A stretch of 64,000 bases of DNA, taken from assembly GCA_036489885.1 (NCBI GenBank), contig DASXEW010000003.1:1-64000 (forward strand). The letters run 5' to 3'. The notes under the pieces are model-generated. The model was not told the origin of the DNA, ran no database searches, and saw only the letters and a program-made list of their open reading frames with translations. Positions 16,177 through 24,045 of the stretch are shown here, piece after piece. This DNA is from Candidatus Baltobacteraceae bacterium (GTDB lineage: Bacteria > Vulcanimicrobiota > Vulcanimicrobiia > Vulcanimicrobiales > Vulcanimicrobiaceae). Positions within the stretch are counted from its first letter, which is position 1. Every line of letters starts with the position of its first letter. The position numbers and the translations under genes were made by a program.

Positions 16177-17309
16177 GCTGACAATCCTGCCTTGTCATCC
16201 CGAGCGAAGTCGAGGGACCGCGACTTGGCTGCCTCCCGAGTCCGTTTTATTTGTTCGGATGTTATTGCAAGATCGAACGCGCGCATGTCGGCGAACTCGA
16301 ATCCGGCACCTTTGGCCAGCTTTTCGATCTCGATGACTTTCTCGACGTTGACGCCGCGCCCCAGCGTGAACGACTCCAAGCGATCGCAAAGCGCAAGCGT
16401 CATCGTCTCCGACATGCACGCAAGCGCAGTTCCGCGCGGCAAGCCCAAATCGAACTCTTTGTCCGGCTCGCGCACGCGCATCCATTTCGGATCGCCCGGC
16501 ATACGCATGTTGCCGCCTTCGATCACGAGCACGTCGGGACGTTCGGTTGCGACGCGGCGCGAGACGTCGTGCGGCAATGATATCTCGCACACGACCGCAC
16601 CCGAACGCAGATCTTCCGGCTGGATGATTTCTTGCGTCGACGACGTTGCCGTCAGGATCATATCGCCTTCGCGCACGGCACGCGAAAGATCGGTCGTGTA
16701 CGACGATGCGCAGGGCAGCCCGCTCGCAATCGACTCGTGGTATTTGCGCAAACGCGTTTCATTGCGTGCAACGAGAATGATTTCACGGACGCGCGGCGCG
16801 ATCAATCGAACGCACGCCGATCCGATCGAGCCCGTCGCACCGACGACGACCGCTGTCGCTTGCGAAGCATCGAGCTCCATCTCGTCGGCGCCGCGGAACA
16901 GGCTCGCAACGCCCGACGCAATCGTCAGCGAGTTCCCGGTCGTTACGGGAATCGAGACGCGCTCGGCAATCGTCACGCCACCGTCACCAACGACCCCGGT
17001 GAACGCTCCGAGGCCGGCGACTTGTGCGCCCAGCTCGATGCCGATTTCGATCGCACGCACGATGCGTGCATACACTTCCTCGCGCGGAAATTCGAGCATC
17101 TGGGCCGGCAAGAGCGGCGCGGCAACGAACCAGCCCTCGGTCGTCCGGCCATCAGGCGCGCGGACGCCCGTTATGTGCGCCGCGGCGTATGAGGGCATCC
17201 ACTCGAGGATCTTCGCAATGATCGGACGTCCTTTGCCGGCAGCGCCCGGCTCGTACCGGGCGACGTCGTCAAACGACACCGGATGTATGACGAAGCAGAA
17301 CTTGCCCAT
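16173..17309 (-). CDS. Homologue of cyanobacterial acyl-ACP reductase (fatty aldehyde-forming)
   Basis: Cyanobacterial AAR reduces acyl-ACP to fatty aldehyde. Start ATG 17307-17309 (MGKFCFVIHPVSF) gives 378 residues. Seen here: GLGAFTGVVGDGG and PVTTGNSLT (AAR has LGGFTSI and TTGNTHT), the NADPH loop GATGSIG at 157-163, and Cys298 in ALACMSETMTLAL, aligning with the thioester-forming Cys of AAR (ACFAEAMLL). The last ~20 residues (KSRSLDFARDD) are encoded by an inserted palindromic repeat. Databases often label such proteins shikimate dehydrogenase. No aldehyde deformylating oxygenase gene is nearby, so the fate of any aldehyde is unknown. Confidence 0.75.
   Translation of the reverse strand: MGKFCFVIHPVSFDDVARYEPGAAGKGRPIIAKILEWMPSYAAAHITGVRAPDGRTTEGWFVAAPLLPAQMLEFPREEVYARIVRAIEIGIELGAQVAGLGAFTGVVGDGGVTIAERVSIPVTTGNSLTIASGVASLFRGADEMELDASQATAVVVGATGSIGSACVRLIAPRVREIILVARNETRLRKYHESIASGLPCASSYTTDLSRAVREGDMILTATSSTQEIIQPEDLRSGAVVCEISLPHDVSRRVATERPDVLVIEGGNMRMPGDPKWMRVREPDKEFDLGLPRGTALACMSETMTLALCDRLESFTLGRGVNVEKVIEIEKLAKGAGFEFADMRAFDLAITSEQIKRTREAAKSRSLDFARDDKAGLSA
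16191..16223. repeat. GTCATCCCGAGCG-type repeat inside the 3' end of a gene
   Basis: A short copy of the dispersed repeat (GTCATCCCGAGCGAAGTCGA) lies within the last codons of the acyl-ACP-reductase-like gene. Read in the gene's frame it encodes SRSLDFARDD. It shows that these repeats enter coding sequence and are tolerated near C-termini. Confidence 0.85.
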
Positions 17310-17373
17310 GCCGCGCGTCCCCTTCGGGCCGCTCGCGCGGGACCCCGCCCAGTGGGCTGCGAAGCCCGCCGCC

Positions 17374-18039
17374 ATGCAGACATTGAGCGAAATCGAAGAG
17401 CTTTATCGCGTTCCATCGCCCGCTCCGGCGCCGCAAGCCCTCGCCGTCGACGGAGCGACACTGTGGATGGGGTCGCTCGAAACGAGACGCATCTACGGCG
17501 TTGATTCGCGGCAAGGCCGCGTCTTCGAAGAAAATGAGGCGCCCGGCAGACCGATCGGCATGTGCGTCGTCGGTGACGAGCTGCGCGTACTGTGCAGTGA
17601 GAACGGCAAAGAAGACAATCGATACGTTCGTCGCTACGTCCCCGGCCACGGCTTCAAAGATAAAGACAAGTTTGCATGTCCGGAAGACACTGGTTCATTC
17701 ATCGCGTACGATGGTGATTTTCTGTATCTCAGTCAGCGCTTCCAAAAACGCATCCTCGAGATCGACGACAAAGGGTGTGAGATTCGTGTCGTTGCGGAAA
17801 TTCCGCGCGAAATTACCGGCATGACGATTTTCGGTGGCTGCTTCTATCTTGCGACATCAGCCGGTATGGATTCGGGCGACTATCGGATTACGAGAGTCGA
17901 CGCACGCAAAGGGACGCCGGAGATCAACGATCTCGCAAGCGTCCCCTTCGAAGCGCGTTCGCTCTGCCACGACGGCCAGCGCTTCTGGACGAATCAGCGC
18001 TGGGAAGCACAATTCGTCGCGTTCAAACTGCCGGAGTAA
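17374..18039 (+). CDS. Beta-propeller-like (SMP-30/NHL-type) protein
   Basis: Unidentified soluble protein of 221 residues. It has repeating strand motifs typical of propellers: ALAVDGATLWMGSLETRRIY, GRPIGMCVVGDELRVLCSEN, GSFIAYDGDFLYLSQRFQKR, EITGMTIFGGCFYLATSAG, ARSLCHDGQRFWTNQRWEAQ. Start set at ATG 17374, because an upstream in-frame ATG at 17310 abuts the divergent reductase start and adds residues that look non-coding. No signal peptide. The gene is divergent from the reductase homologue and convergent with the VOC gene. The much longer upstream open frame is antisense to the reductase operon. Confidence 0.7.
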   Translation: MQTLSEIEELYRVPSPAPAPQALAVDGATLWMGSLETRRIYGVDSRQGRVFEENEAPGRPIGMCVVGDELRVLCSENGKEDNRYVRRYVPGHGFKDKDKFACPEDTGSFIAYDGDFLYLSQRFQKRILEIDDKGCEIRVVAEIPREITGMTIFGGCFYLATSAGMDSGDYRITRVDARKGTPEINDLASVPFEARSLCHDGQRFWTNQRWEAQFVAFKLPE

Positions 18040-18042
18040 ACG

Positions 18043-18423
18043 CTAGTCGCGTCCGCCTTTGCGCTGGTGCAGAATGAAACTGTTGCCTTCGCTATCTTCG
18101 GCGAACGCCATTACGCAGACGGGCGAGTCCTCGATGTGATCGTTGACTTTCACGCCTTTTGATTTGTAATAGTCGACGGCCGTGCGGACGTCGTCGACGG
18201 CGAAGAGGGCCCATCCGCTCGCATGCCACGAGCCGTCGTCCATCTTCCAAAGACCAAACGTCGTTCCGTCGGCGAACGTGAACTCGCCGCCGTTGGGGCC
18301 ATAATCTTGGGTCAGGTTCAGACCCATCGTCTCCGTATAGAATTTTTTCGCGCGCTCCGCGTCTTTGACCAAATAGGTCGTGATGTCGATGCCGCGGATC
18401 GTCGCGGTTTGGGTGGCTGCCAT
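18043..18423 (-). CDS. VOC (glyoxalase/bleomycin-resistance) family protein
   Basis: Small metalloenzyme-like or binding protein of 126 residues. The fold's pattern is clear: IDITTYLVKDAERAKKFYTE then TMGLNLTQDYGPNGGEFTFA for the first beta-alpha-beta-beta-beta module and WALFAVDDVRTAVDYYKSKG, VCVMAFAEDSEGNSFILHQR for the second. The ATG at 18423 has a GGGAG ribosome-binding site. It is divergent from a WYL regulator with an inverted repeat between them, so regulation by that protein is likely. Substrate unknown. Confidence 0.88.
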   Translation of the reverse strand: MAATQTATIRGIDITTYLVKDAERAKKFYTETMGLNLTQDYGPNGGEFTFADGTTFGLWKMDDGSWHASGWALFAVDDVRTAVDYYKSKGVKVNDHIEDSPVCVMAFAEDSEGNSFILHQRKGGRD

Positions 18424-18479
18424 CTCAAAGCTCCCGTCTGGTGAGGTGGGTGTCTTGTTCAAGCCTACCGAATCATACC

Positions 18480-18494
18480 TGACATCTGCTGTCA
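18480..18494. promoter_or_regulatory. Candidate operator between VOC gene and WYL regulator
   Basis: A perfect 5-bp inverted repeat with 5-bp spacer, TGACA-TCTGC-TGTCA, sits in the 95-bp gap between the two divergent genes, 24 bp before the regulator's GTG start. Placement and symmetry suggest an operator for the adjacent WYL protein; no binding data exist here. Confidence 0.45.
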
Positions 18495-18518
18495 TATTTA
18501 AAAGGGTAGGCTGAACGG

Positions 18519-19460
18519 GTGAAATCGGCGCGTCTTCTGCGGATACTGCTGCTGCTTCAAACGAAGAGTCCCCGCTCGGCGCGCGAGCTTGCGGACGAGC
18601 TCGAGGTCTGCGAGCGGACGGTCTACCGCGATGTCGAGGCGCTCGGGGCCGGTGGGGTCCCGATCTTCGCGACTCGCGGAGCCCAGGGCGGCATTCATCT
18701 GATGGAAGGCTACCGCCGCGCGATTGCGGAGCTCGACGAGGACGAGATTCACGCGCTGTACGTCTCCGGCAGCGATCCGCTCGCCGATCTCGGCTTCGGC
18801 TCGCCGCTCCAACGTGCACGCGAAAAACTTTCGGGTGCGCTTTCCGAGCGTCAGAAGAACATCGCCGAAAAGGCACGGACGCGCATCCGTGTCGATCAGC
18901 GCCGCTGGGGGCAAACCGAAGCGCCGACGGAAACGCTCGGGCTCGTGCGGCGCGCGGTTTGGGACGATCGCCGCATCGAGATCGCGTACCGCGATCGCAA
19001 CGGAACGCGCTCGACGCGCGAGATCGATCCACTGGGTCTCGTTTCGAAGACCGGTATCTGGTACGTCGTCGCCCGCTCGGGCAGCGAGCTACGAAGCTTC
19101 CGCGCGGATCGCATTCTAACGGTAAGGGCGACCGACGCGCACTTCGAACGTCCACGCGATTTCGATTTGGACGCTTACTGGTCGCAAAGCTCGCGCAACT
19201 ACGAGGGCATGCACGAACGCTTGCCGGTAACTGTCCGCGCGAATCGCACCATGCTCGACACACTCACGGCATATTGGACGCCCAAGAGCATCGATGAGAA
19301 CGCGGCGCAGTGCGTGGTGCGTTTCGAGTTTCCGGCCCGCGGCGCCGCGATTCAGCAGATCCTTGCGTGGGGCAAGAGCGTCACGATTCTCGAGCCGCTC
19401 GACCTCGTCGACGACATTGTCGCGCTCGCGCGCGACGTGCTCGGCCACTATGCCGGCTAG
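18519..19460 (+). CDS. HTH-WYL domain transcriptional regulator
   Basis: DNA-binding protein whose WYL domain senses a small ligand or nucleic acid. The 313-residue protein starts with GTG; the N-terminal winged helix is LLRILLLLQTKSPRSARELA then DELEVCERTVYRDVEALGAG (HTH_11 type). The WYL domain spans about 145-220: IAYRDRNGTRSTREIDPLGL then KTGIWYVVARSG, then SFRADRILTVRAT. A C-terminal WCX-like segment follows. It is divergent from the VOC gene and overlaps the following lipoprotein gene by 11 bp, suggesting that one mRNA carries both. Confidence 0.92.
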   Translation: MKSARLLRILLLLQTKSPRSARELADELEVCERTVYRDVEALGAGGVPIFATRGAQGGIHLMEGYRRAIAELDEDEIHALYVSGSDPLADLGFGSPLQRAREKLSGALSERQKNIAEKARTRIRVDQRRWGQTEAPTETLGLVRRAVWDDRRIEIAYRDRNGTRSTREIDPLGLVSKTGIWYVVARSGSELRSFRADRILTVRATDAHFERPRDFDLDAYWSQSSRNYEGMHERLPVTVRANRTMLDTLTAYWTPKSIDENAAQCVVRFEFPARGAAIQQILAWGKSVTILEPLDLVDDIVALARDVLGHYAG

Positions 19461-19875
19461 ACTTCTGGCAATCGTGCTGGCCGCACTGACTGCGTGTTCC
19501 ACGCCACGCATGCCGTTGGAACGCGCGCCGGTTGCTTACGGCGGATCAGAGCCAATGGTCGCCGCCGAGGTGCGTGCAAACGCTGCGCCGCCAGTCATTC
19601 AATCGATCTGGATATCAGGAAAGACGTTCAAGGGCGGCGATCTGGTGCGCATTCGCGTGACCGCCTCCACGAACGTTGCCGTCGTCGAGATGCGTACGTT
19701 TTACGGTGGACGAGCGCTCATCAAGCACGACTTCGGAAAGTTTGGCTGCGCGTATCACGTTCCGGTGCTGCCGCCATTCGCACGTATTCCGTACACGATC
19801 ACGTTTCATTTCGTCGCGCGCGACTCCGCGGGCACACCGGTCGGGGAAGACGCCGCCATCGATATTAAGGGTTAA
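19450..19875 (+). CDS. Small predicted lipoprotein
   Basis: Unknown function. The 141-residue protein has a lipoprotein signal, MPARLLAIVLAALTACSTP, with lipobox L-T-A-C (Cys16). The mature part is rich in beta-strand residues (IQSIWISGKTFKGGDLVRIR, VAVVEMRTFYGGRALIKHDF) and may be an immunoglobulin-like or immunity-type fold. ATG 19450 overlaps the end of the WYL gene. Membrane anchoring is inferred from the lipobox only. Confidence 0.75.
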   Translation: MPARLLAIVLAALTACSTPRMPLERAPVAYGGSEPMVAAEVRANAAPPVIQSIWISGKTFKGGDLVRIRVTASTNVAVVEMRTFYGGRALIKHDFGKFGCAYHVPVLPPFARIPYTITFHFVARDSAGTPVGEDAAIDIKG

Positions 19876-19876
19876 G

Positions 19877-19941
19877 CTTGTCATCCCGAGCGTAGTTCGA
19901 CTTCGCGCGCGTGCCGCGCGCTACGCTCAGGGTGACAACGA
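19877..19941. repeat. GTCATCCCGAGCG-type palindromic repeat
   Basis: Fills the gap between two convergent genes. GTCATCCCGAGCGTAG at 19881 is matched by the inverted CTACGCTCAGGGTGACA ending at 19937; the inner arms GCGCGCG..CGCGCGC complete a hairpin. It may serve as a bidirectional transcription stop. Confidence 0.85.
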
Positions 19942-19943
19942 GG

Positions 19944-21155
19944 CTAACGATAAGGGCCCAGATGGGCTGCGCGTAACTGCGCCGCGAGCGCGCGCGTATC
20001 GGGATCGGCACTGTACTCGCTGAGCTCCTCGTCGTCGACGCGATCCAAATGCTGCATCGCAACGAAAGCATCGAGCTGTAAGCCCGTAAGCGAGTAGGAA
20101 TAAAAGTACCCCGCCGCTGACCCAACGATCACGAGCGCGCCGATTGCAAGCGTCTGGGCGTGCCACCGGCGTAAGTCGAGCACTTGGGCGGAGAGTCCGG
20201 CAAGCGCGATCCATCCGAGTGTCGAGGGCGTCACGTACCGCAACGCCAGCGCCGCGTCAACGCCGTTCCCGGCGCGTCCGGCCGCTTCAAAACATGCCGC
20301 GCTTAGCGCAAACGCTGCAAGCGCGTACCACGGTCGTGCAGGCACGCCTTGCGCGAGCGCGATGCGCATACAGTACACAAAGGCCACGATCAGCGCAGCT
20401 CCCGCGATCTCCGCTACGATTCGTCCCGCCCAAGCTCCGAGCGGATCGCCAAGATAGACCAAGATGAACTGCGCGATGCCAAGCGGAGAAGAGAGCGAAC
20501 CCCATCCGTTTTCAAACTGCGGCGCATGATAGCCGATCGAGAAGAACACCGCGAAGATCGCGCCAAGCGCGCACCACGCCGCCAACAGTCCGCGGCAGCG
20601 AATCAGCATGACGATCCCAGCGATCCATGCGCCGAATCCGAAGATCAGAGAGCTCGAGGCAGCCACGGCGGCAAGTATCGCTACGATGAAACCCAGTGGT
20701 TTGCGCGTCCGCAGTAAAACGACGACCGCGACTACGAAGAAATTCACCAGAAACCACGACATCTGAAATCCCCACAGCCAATTCTCGGCTTGTAGCAGCG
20801 AGAAAAATAACAAGCTGCTGATTCCAAACCACCACGCGCGGCGCTCGCCTTCGATGCTCGATCCGAGAATGAAGAGCACGACTTGCGTTGCCAGCGCAAT
20901 CAACACGTTCACCAAAGCCTCGATACGTACGTTCCAACCGTCGAGCTGCGCCAGCGCCAGCATCAGCAGGCTCGGCACGAAACTGCGGTGCGCTTGCTGC
21001 TGCGCCCATAGATCGCTGAGGTGCAACGTGCCGGCATGCAACGCGAGAACAAGCGGCGCGAACGTCCATTCGTCGAACATCGGCACGTTGATGACGAGGC
21101 CCGCAGCGAGCGCGAAGATTGCCGGGGCGCACAGCCACGGCCAGACCCGCGTCAC
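19944..21155 (-). CDS. Polytopic membrane protein, possibly GT-C-like
   Basis: Unidentified 403-residue inner-membrane protein with around ten hydrophobic helices. After the first helix comes VPMFDEWTFAPL, an acidic pair in the first periplasmic loop as in GT-C glycosyltransferases, then a helix-rich body (AENWLWGFQMSWFLVNFF, IAQFILVYLGDPLGAWAG). The soluble C-terminus is short. No clear family motif beyond this. It overlaps the upstream SRPBCC gene by 4 bp. The glycosyltransferase reading is an inference. Confidence 0.6.
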   Translation of the reverse strand: MTRVWPWLCAPAIFALAAGLVINVPMFDEWTFAPLVLALHAGTLHLSDLWAQQQAHRSFVPSLLMLALAQLDGWNVRIEALVNVLIALATQVVLFILGSSIEGERRAWWFGISSLLFFSLLQAENWLWGFQMSWFLVNFFVVAVVVLLRTRKPLGFIVAILAAVAASSSLIFGFGAWIAGIVMLIRCRGLLAAWCALGAIFAVFFSIGYHAPQFENGWGSLSSPLGIAQFILVYLGDPLGAWAGRIVAEIAGAALIVAFVYCMRIALAQGVPARPWYALAAFALSAACFEAAGRAGNGVDAALALRYVTPSTLGWIALAGLSAQVLDLRRWHAQTLAIGALVIVGSAAGYFYSYSLTGLQLDAFVAMQHLDRVDDEELSEYSADPDTRALAAQLRAAHLGPYR

Positions 21156-21610
21156 ACGCGCGTCTTGGAAGCCAACGCTTCGGCTTCGCGCTTGAGGCCG
21201 GCCAGCATCATCTCGCTATTCTCTTGCACCTTGCGCTGCAAGGTCGGCCCGATCAGCTCCGCCAGCGTCGGTACGCCGAAATCGTAGTCGACGTCGAGCA
21301 CGACGCGCGTCGTTCCGTCGCCGACGTCATCGAACGTCCACGTGCCCTCGAACTTGTCGAGATCGCCTTCCGTCAATTTGTACTCGATGCGCGTACGCGC
21401 GTCATCGAACCGGTCTTCTTCCGTCCATTCGATCGGCGCTTCTTCAACCAGCGTCTTCCAGCGCGTCAAGATCGCGTCGTCGCGGCGTTCGAGCACGGTC
21501 ACCGATTCGACGTCGGGCATGAACTCCGGAAAACGCTCCTGATCCTTCGCAAGCTCGTAGACGTCGCGCGCCGGAGCAGCGACGACGATCTCAACTTTTA
21601 CGTACGCCAT
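21152..21610 (-). CDS. SRPBCC-family (polyketide cyclase/COQ10-like) protein
   Basis: Hydrophobic-ligand-binding fold of unknown partner. The ATG at 21608-21610 gives 152 residues: VKVEIVVAAPARDVYELAKD, QERFPEFMPDVESVTVLERR, and the long C-terminal helix (LIGPTLQRKVQENSEMMLAG) are typical of the COQ10/START-like group. The longer frame upstream is antisense to the aminotransferase end and is not used. Lies 2 bp after the aminotransferase gene and overlaps the membrane-protein gene. Confidence 0.85.
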   Translation of the reverse strand: MAYVKVEIVVAAPARDVYELAKDQERFPEFMPDVESVTVLERRDDAILTRWKTLVEEAPIEWTEEDRFDDARTRIEYKLTEGDLDKFEGTWTFDDVGDGTTRVVLDVDYDFGVPTLAELIGPTLQRKVQENSEMMLAGLKREAEALASKTRV

Positions 21611-21612
21611 CG

Positions 21613-22878
21613 CTAGGTGAGAACGCCTAGCTTCGTTTGCGCCGTCGCAACCGCGCCGCGCAGTGCCGTAAGGGCGCGCTCGACTTCGGACTCCGTTACG
21701 ATCAGCGGCGGTTCGAGACGAATGACGCGCTGCTGGTTCAGCGTCCACGCGGCCGTAACGCCGGCCTTGAGCATCTCCGGAATGATCGTGCCCGCGTAAC
21801 CTTCGTGCACGAGCTCGACGCCGACGAGCAAGCCGCGTCCACGCACTTCGCGGATTACGCCGGGATACGCTTGCGCGATCGCATGCGCACCGGTCAGAAG
21901 CTGTTCGCCGCGCGCCTTTGCGTTGGCGACCAAATCTTCGTCGCGCAATACGTCGAGCGCAGCCAACGCCGCGACGCATGCAAGCTCACCGCCGCCGAAC
22001 GTTGAGGTGTGCAGCAGCGGCGCTTTTCCGTACGCCGCATTCCATGCGGCCGGACGCGCTACGATTGCGCCAATGGGAATGACGCCACCGGATAGTCCCT
22101 TGGCCAGCGTCATCACGTCCGGAACGACGCCGTCGAATTCGCACGCGAACATCACGCCGCACCGCCCGAGTCCGGTTTGAACCTCGTCAGCGACGAGAAG
22201 TGCGCCGGCACGCTCGCACAGCTCGCGCGCGCGTGAAAGATATCCGGAGGGCGGAACGTTGATCCCGCCTTCGCCTTGAATCGGCTCGACGATAAAGCAG
22301 GCCGCATCCTCGAGCACACCCGCGAGCGCTTCTGCATCACCGAACGGAACGTGCACGACGTCTTCCAGCAGCGGACGAAACCGCTCCTGAAACGTCTCGC
22401 GTCCGCTGACCGACAACCCACCCAGCGTTTTGCCGTGGAATGCATCCTGCGTCGCGACAATCTTCGAGCGCCGTGTTGCGGCGCGCGCGAGCTTGAGCGC
22501 GCCCTCGACGGCTTCGGTCCCGCTGTTGCACAGAAACGAGTATTGCAAATCGCCGGGCGTCAGCTCTGCCAGACGCTTTGCGAGCCTTCCGAGCTGCGCG
22601 TTGAACATCGTCTTGCCGGAGAGCGACATCTCATCGAGCTGCCGGCGCACCGCTTCGACCACGCGCGGATGACTATGGCCGATCGTAAAGACGCCGTACC
22701 CGCCCGCAAAATCGAGATATGCTTTGCCGGCGTGGTCGACGATCGTCGTCCCGTGCGCGCTCACTTCGAGCGGCGAGCCCGAAAGCTTCATCACGCGCGC
22801 GAGCGGCGGATTTACATATTCGCGATAGTTCTCGTACGTCTCATCGTAGAGCGACTGCTTCGCATCTTCGGCAATCAC
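21613..22878 (-). CDS. Class III PLP aminotransferase (acetylornithine/putrescine type)
   Basis: Transfers an omega- or alpha-amino group using PLP. The 421-residue protein has CNSGTEAVEGALKLARAATR, the pocket segment DAFHGKTLGGLSVSG, FIVEPIQGEGGINVPP, LLVADEVQTGLGRCGVMFAC and the PLP lysine in MTLAKGLSGGVIPIGA. Extra N-terminal residues (YDETYENYREYVNPPLARVM) resemble putrescine aminotransferase (PatA/YgjG) more than ArgD, but the substrate cannot be fixed from sequence alone. Adjacent to dusB and the SRPBCC gene. Confidence 0.9.
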   Translation of the reverse strand: MIAEDAKQSLYDETYENYREYVNPPLARVMKLSGSPLEVSAHGTTIVDHAGKAYLDFAGGYGVFTIGHSHPRVVEAVRRQLDEMSLSGKTMFNAQLGRLAKRLAELTPGDLQYSFLCNSGTEAVEGALKLARAATRRSKIVATQDAFHGKTLGGLSVSGRETFQERFRPLLEDVVHVPFGDAEALAGVLEDAACFIVEPIQGEGGINVPPSGYLSRARELCERAGALLVADEVQTGLGRCGVMFACEFDGVVPDVMTLAKGLSGGVIPIGAIVARPAAWNAAYGKAPLLHTSTFGGGELACVAALAALDVLRDEDLVANAKARGEQLLTGAHAIAQAYPGVIREVRGRGLLVGVELVHEGYAGTIIPEMLKAGVTAAWTLNQQRVIRLEPPLIVTESEVERALTALRGAVATAQTKLGVLT

Positions 22879-23891
22879 TACGCAGCCTTTTGACGTTCGG
22901 CTTCGAGCCGTTCGACCGTCGCTTCGACGAGCGCCAGCGTCTCGGCCGCAGTCGGCGTGCGCATGACCAGCTCGCGAAGATCGCTTGCGCTCGTGAATCC
23001 CTTGAGATAATAGCCGAGATGTTTGCGCATTTGCGGAACCGCGCGCGACTCACCAAGCTCGTCAACCATAATGCGATAGTGATGGATTGCGAAGCGCAGG
23101 CGTTCGACCGCATTCGGATACGGCAGCGGCTCGCGGCCTTCCATCAGTGCGCGTACGCCTGAGGCAAGCCAAGGATTGCCGAGAATCGCCCGGCCGAGCA
23201 TGACCGCATCGACGCCGCTTTCACGCATGCGGCGCATGGCATCGTGCGGATCGCTCAGATCGCCGTTCCCGATGATGGGAATGTCGACTGCAGCCTTCAG
23301 ACGGCGAATCTGCTCCCAGTCGGCGCTGCCCTTATAGAATTGCTTGGCCGTCCGCGCGTGGAGCGTCAAGGCTTGCACGCCGACGCTCTGTGCGCGCTTC
23401 GCGACGTCGATGAAGACCATCTCGCTTTCGCTCCAGCCGAGGCGCATTTTCATCGTCACCGGACAATCGACGGCCTCGACGACCGCTTTCATGATCGCTT
23501 CGCAGCGCTCCGGATCGCGCAGGCAGGCGCTGCCGCCTTCCGTCTTGGTGATCTTTGGCGCGGGACAGCCGAAATTGATGTCGACGATATCAGCGCCGCA
23601 CTCGCGCACGACTTTCGCCGCCAATGCCATGACGGCCGGATCGCTGCCCCACAACTGCGTCGAAACCGGCCGCTCGACGCCGTGTTGATCGATCATCTCC
23701 ATCGTGCGCTTGGCGCCGTATTGCAACGCGTTCGACGAAACGAACTCCGTAACGGTCAGCCCGAAACCGAACGGCTTGTACAGCGCGCGCATCGTCCGGT
23801 TCGTCACGCCCGACATCGGCGCCAGGACGATCGGCGGCCAAATCTCATGGCCTCCGATTTTGAGAGGTTTCGGAACCGTCATGATGCCCAT
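22878..23891 (-). CDS. dusB: tRNA-dihydrouridine synthase (DusB type)
   Basis: FMN enzyme that reduces uridine in the tRNA D-loop. The family segments are present: PPIVLAPMSGVTNRTMRAL, DIVDINFGCPAPKITKTEGG with the catalytic Cys, TMKMRLGWSESE, LTLHARTAKQFYKGSADWEQ, IIGNGDLSDP and VMLGRAILGNPWL. Two ATGs (23891 and 23882) are possible starts, giving 337 or 334 residues. The region immediately upstream is a dispersed palindromic repeat, and its GGGATGAC end may act as a weak ribosome-binding site. The longer frame reading into the repeat is spurious. Confidence 0.95.
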   Translation of the reverse strand: MGIMTVPKPLKIGGHEIWPPIVLAPMSGVTNRTMRALYKPFGFGLTVTEFVSSNALQYGAKRTMEMIDQHGVERPVSTQLWGSDPAVMALAAKVVRECGADIVDINFGCPAPKITKTEGGSACLRDPERCEAIMKAVVEAVDCPVTMKMRLGWSESEMVFIDVAKRAQSVGVQALTLHARTAKQFYKGSADWEQIRRLKAAVDIPIIGNGDLSDPHDAMRRMRESGVDAVMLGRAILGNPWLASGVRALMEGREPLPYPNAVERLRFAIHHYRIMVDELGESRAVPQMRKHLGYYLKGFTSASDLRELVMRTPTAAETLALVEATVERLEAERQKAA

Positions 23892-24020
23892 GTCATCCCG
23901 AGCGTAGCGCTCGATGCGAAACGAGAGCGCGTAGTCGAGGGACAGCCGCAATGGGAGACGTCAACGATTATCTTTGTCCCTCGACTACGGCGCTTCGCGC
24001 CTACGCTCGGGATGACAAAC
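23890..24020. repeat. Pair of inverted GTCATCCCGAGCG-type repeats
   Basis: Lies between coaX and dusB. GTCATCCCGAGCGTAGCG at 23892 is followed about 90 bp later by the inverted form TCCCTCGACTACG...CTACGCTCGGGATGACA ending near 24018. The two can pair over a long distance. It supplies the 5' flank of dusB. Confidence 0.87.
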
Positions 24021-24045
24021 GTGACCAAGCCGCGACGCTGATGCA

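Noticed and set aside
16129-17373. Long plus-strand frame (636 codons) running through the reductase region
   Set aside because: Its first two-thirds are antisense to two well-supported genes; only the part from 17374 has propeller-like protein features.
18424-19263. Extension of the VOC frame to 406 residues
   Set aside because: The extra part is Arg/Ser/Pro-rich and antisense to the WYL regulator; the ATG at 18423 has a good ribosome-binding site.
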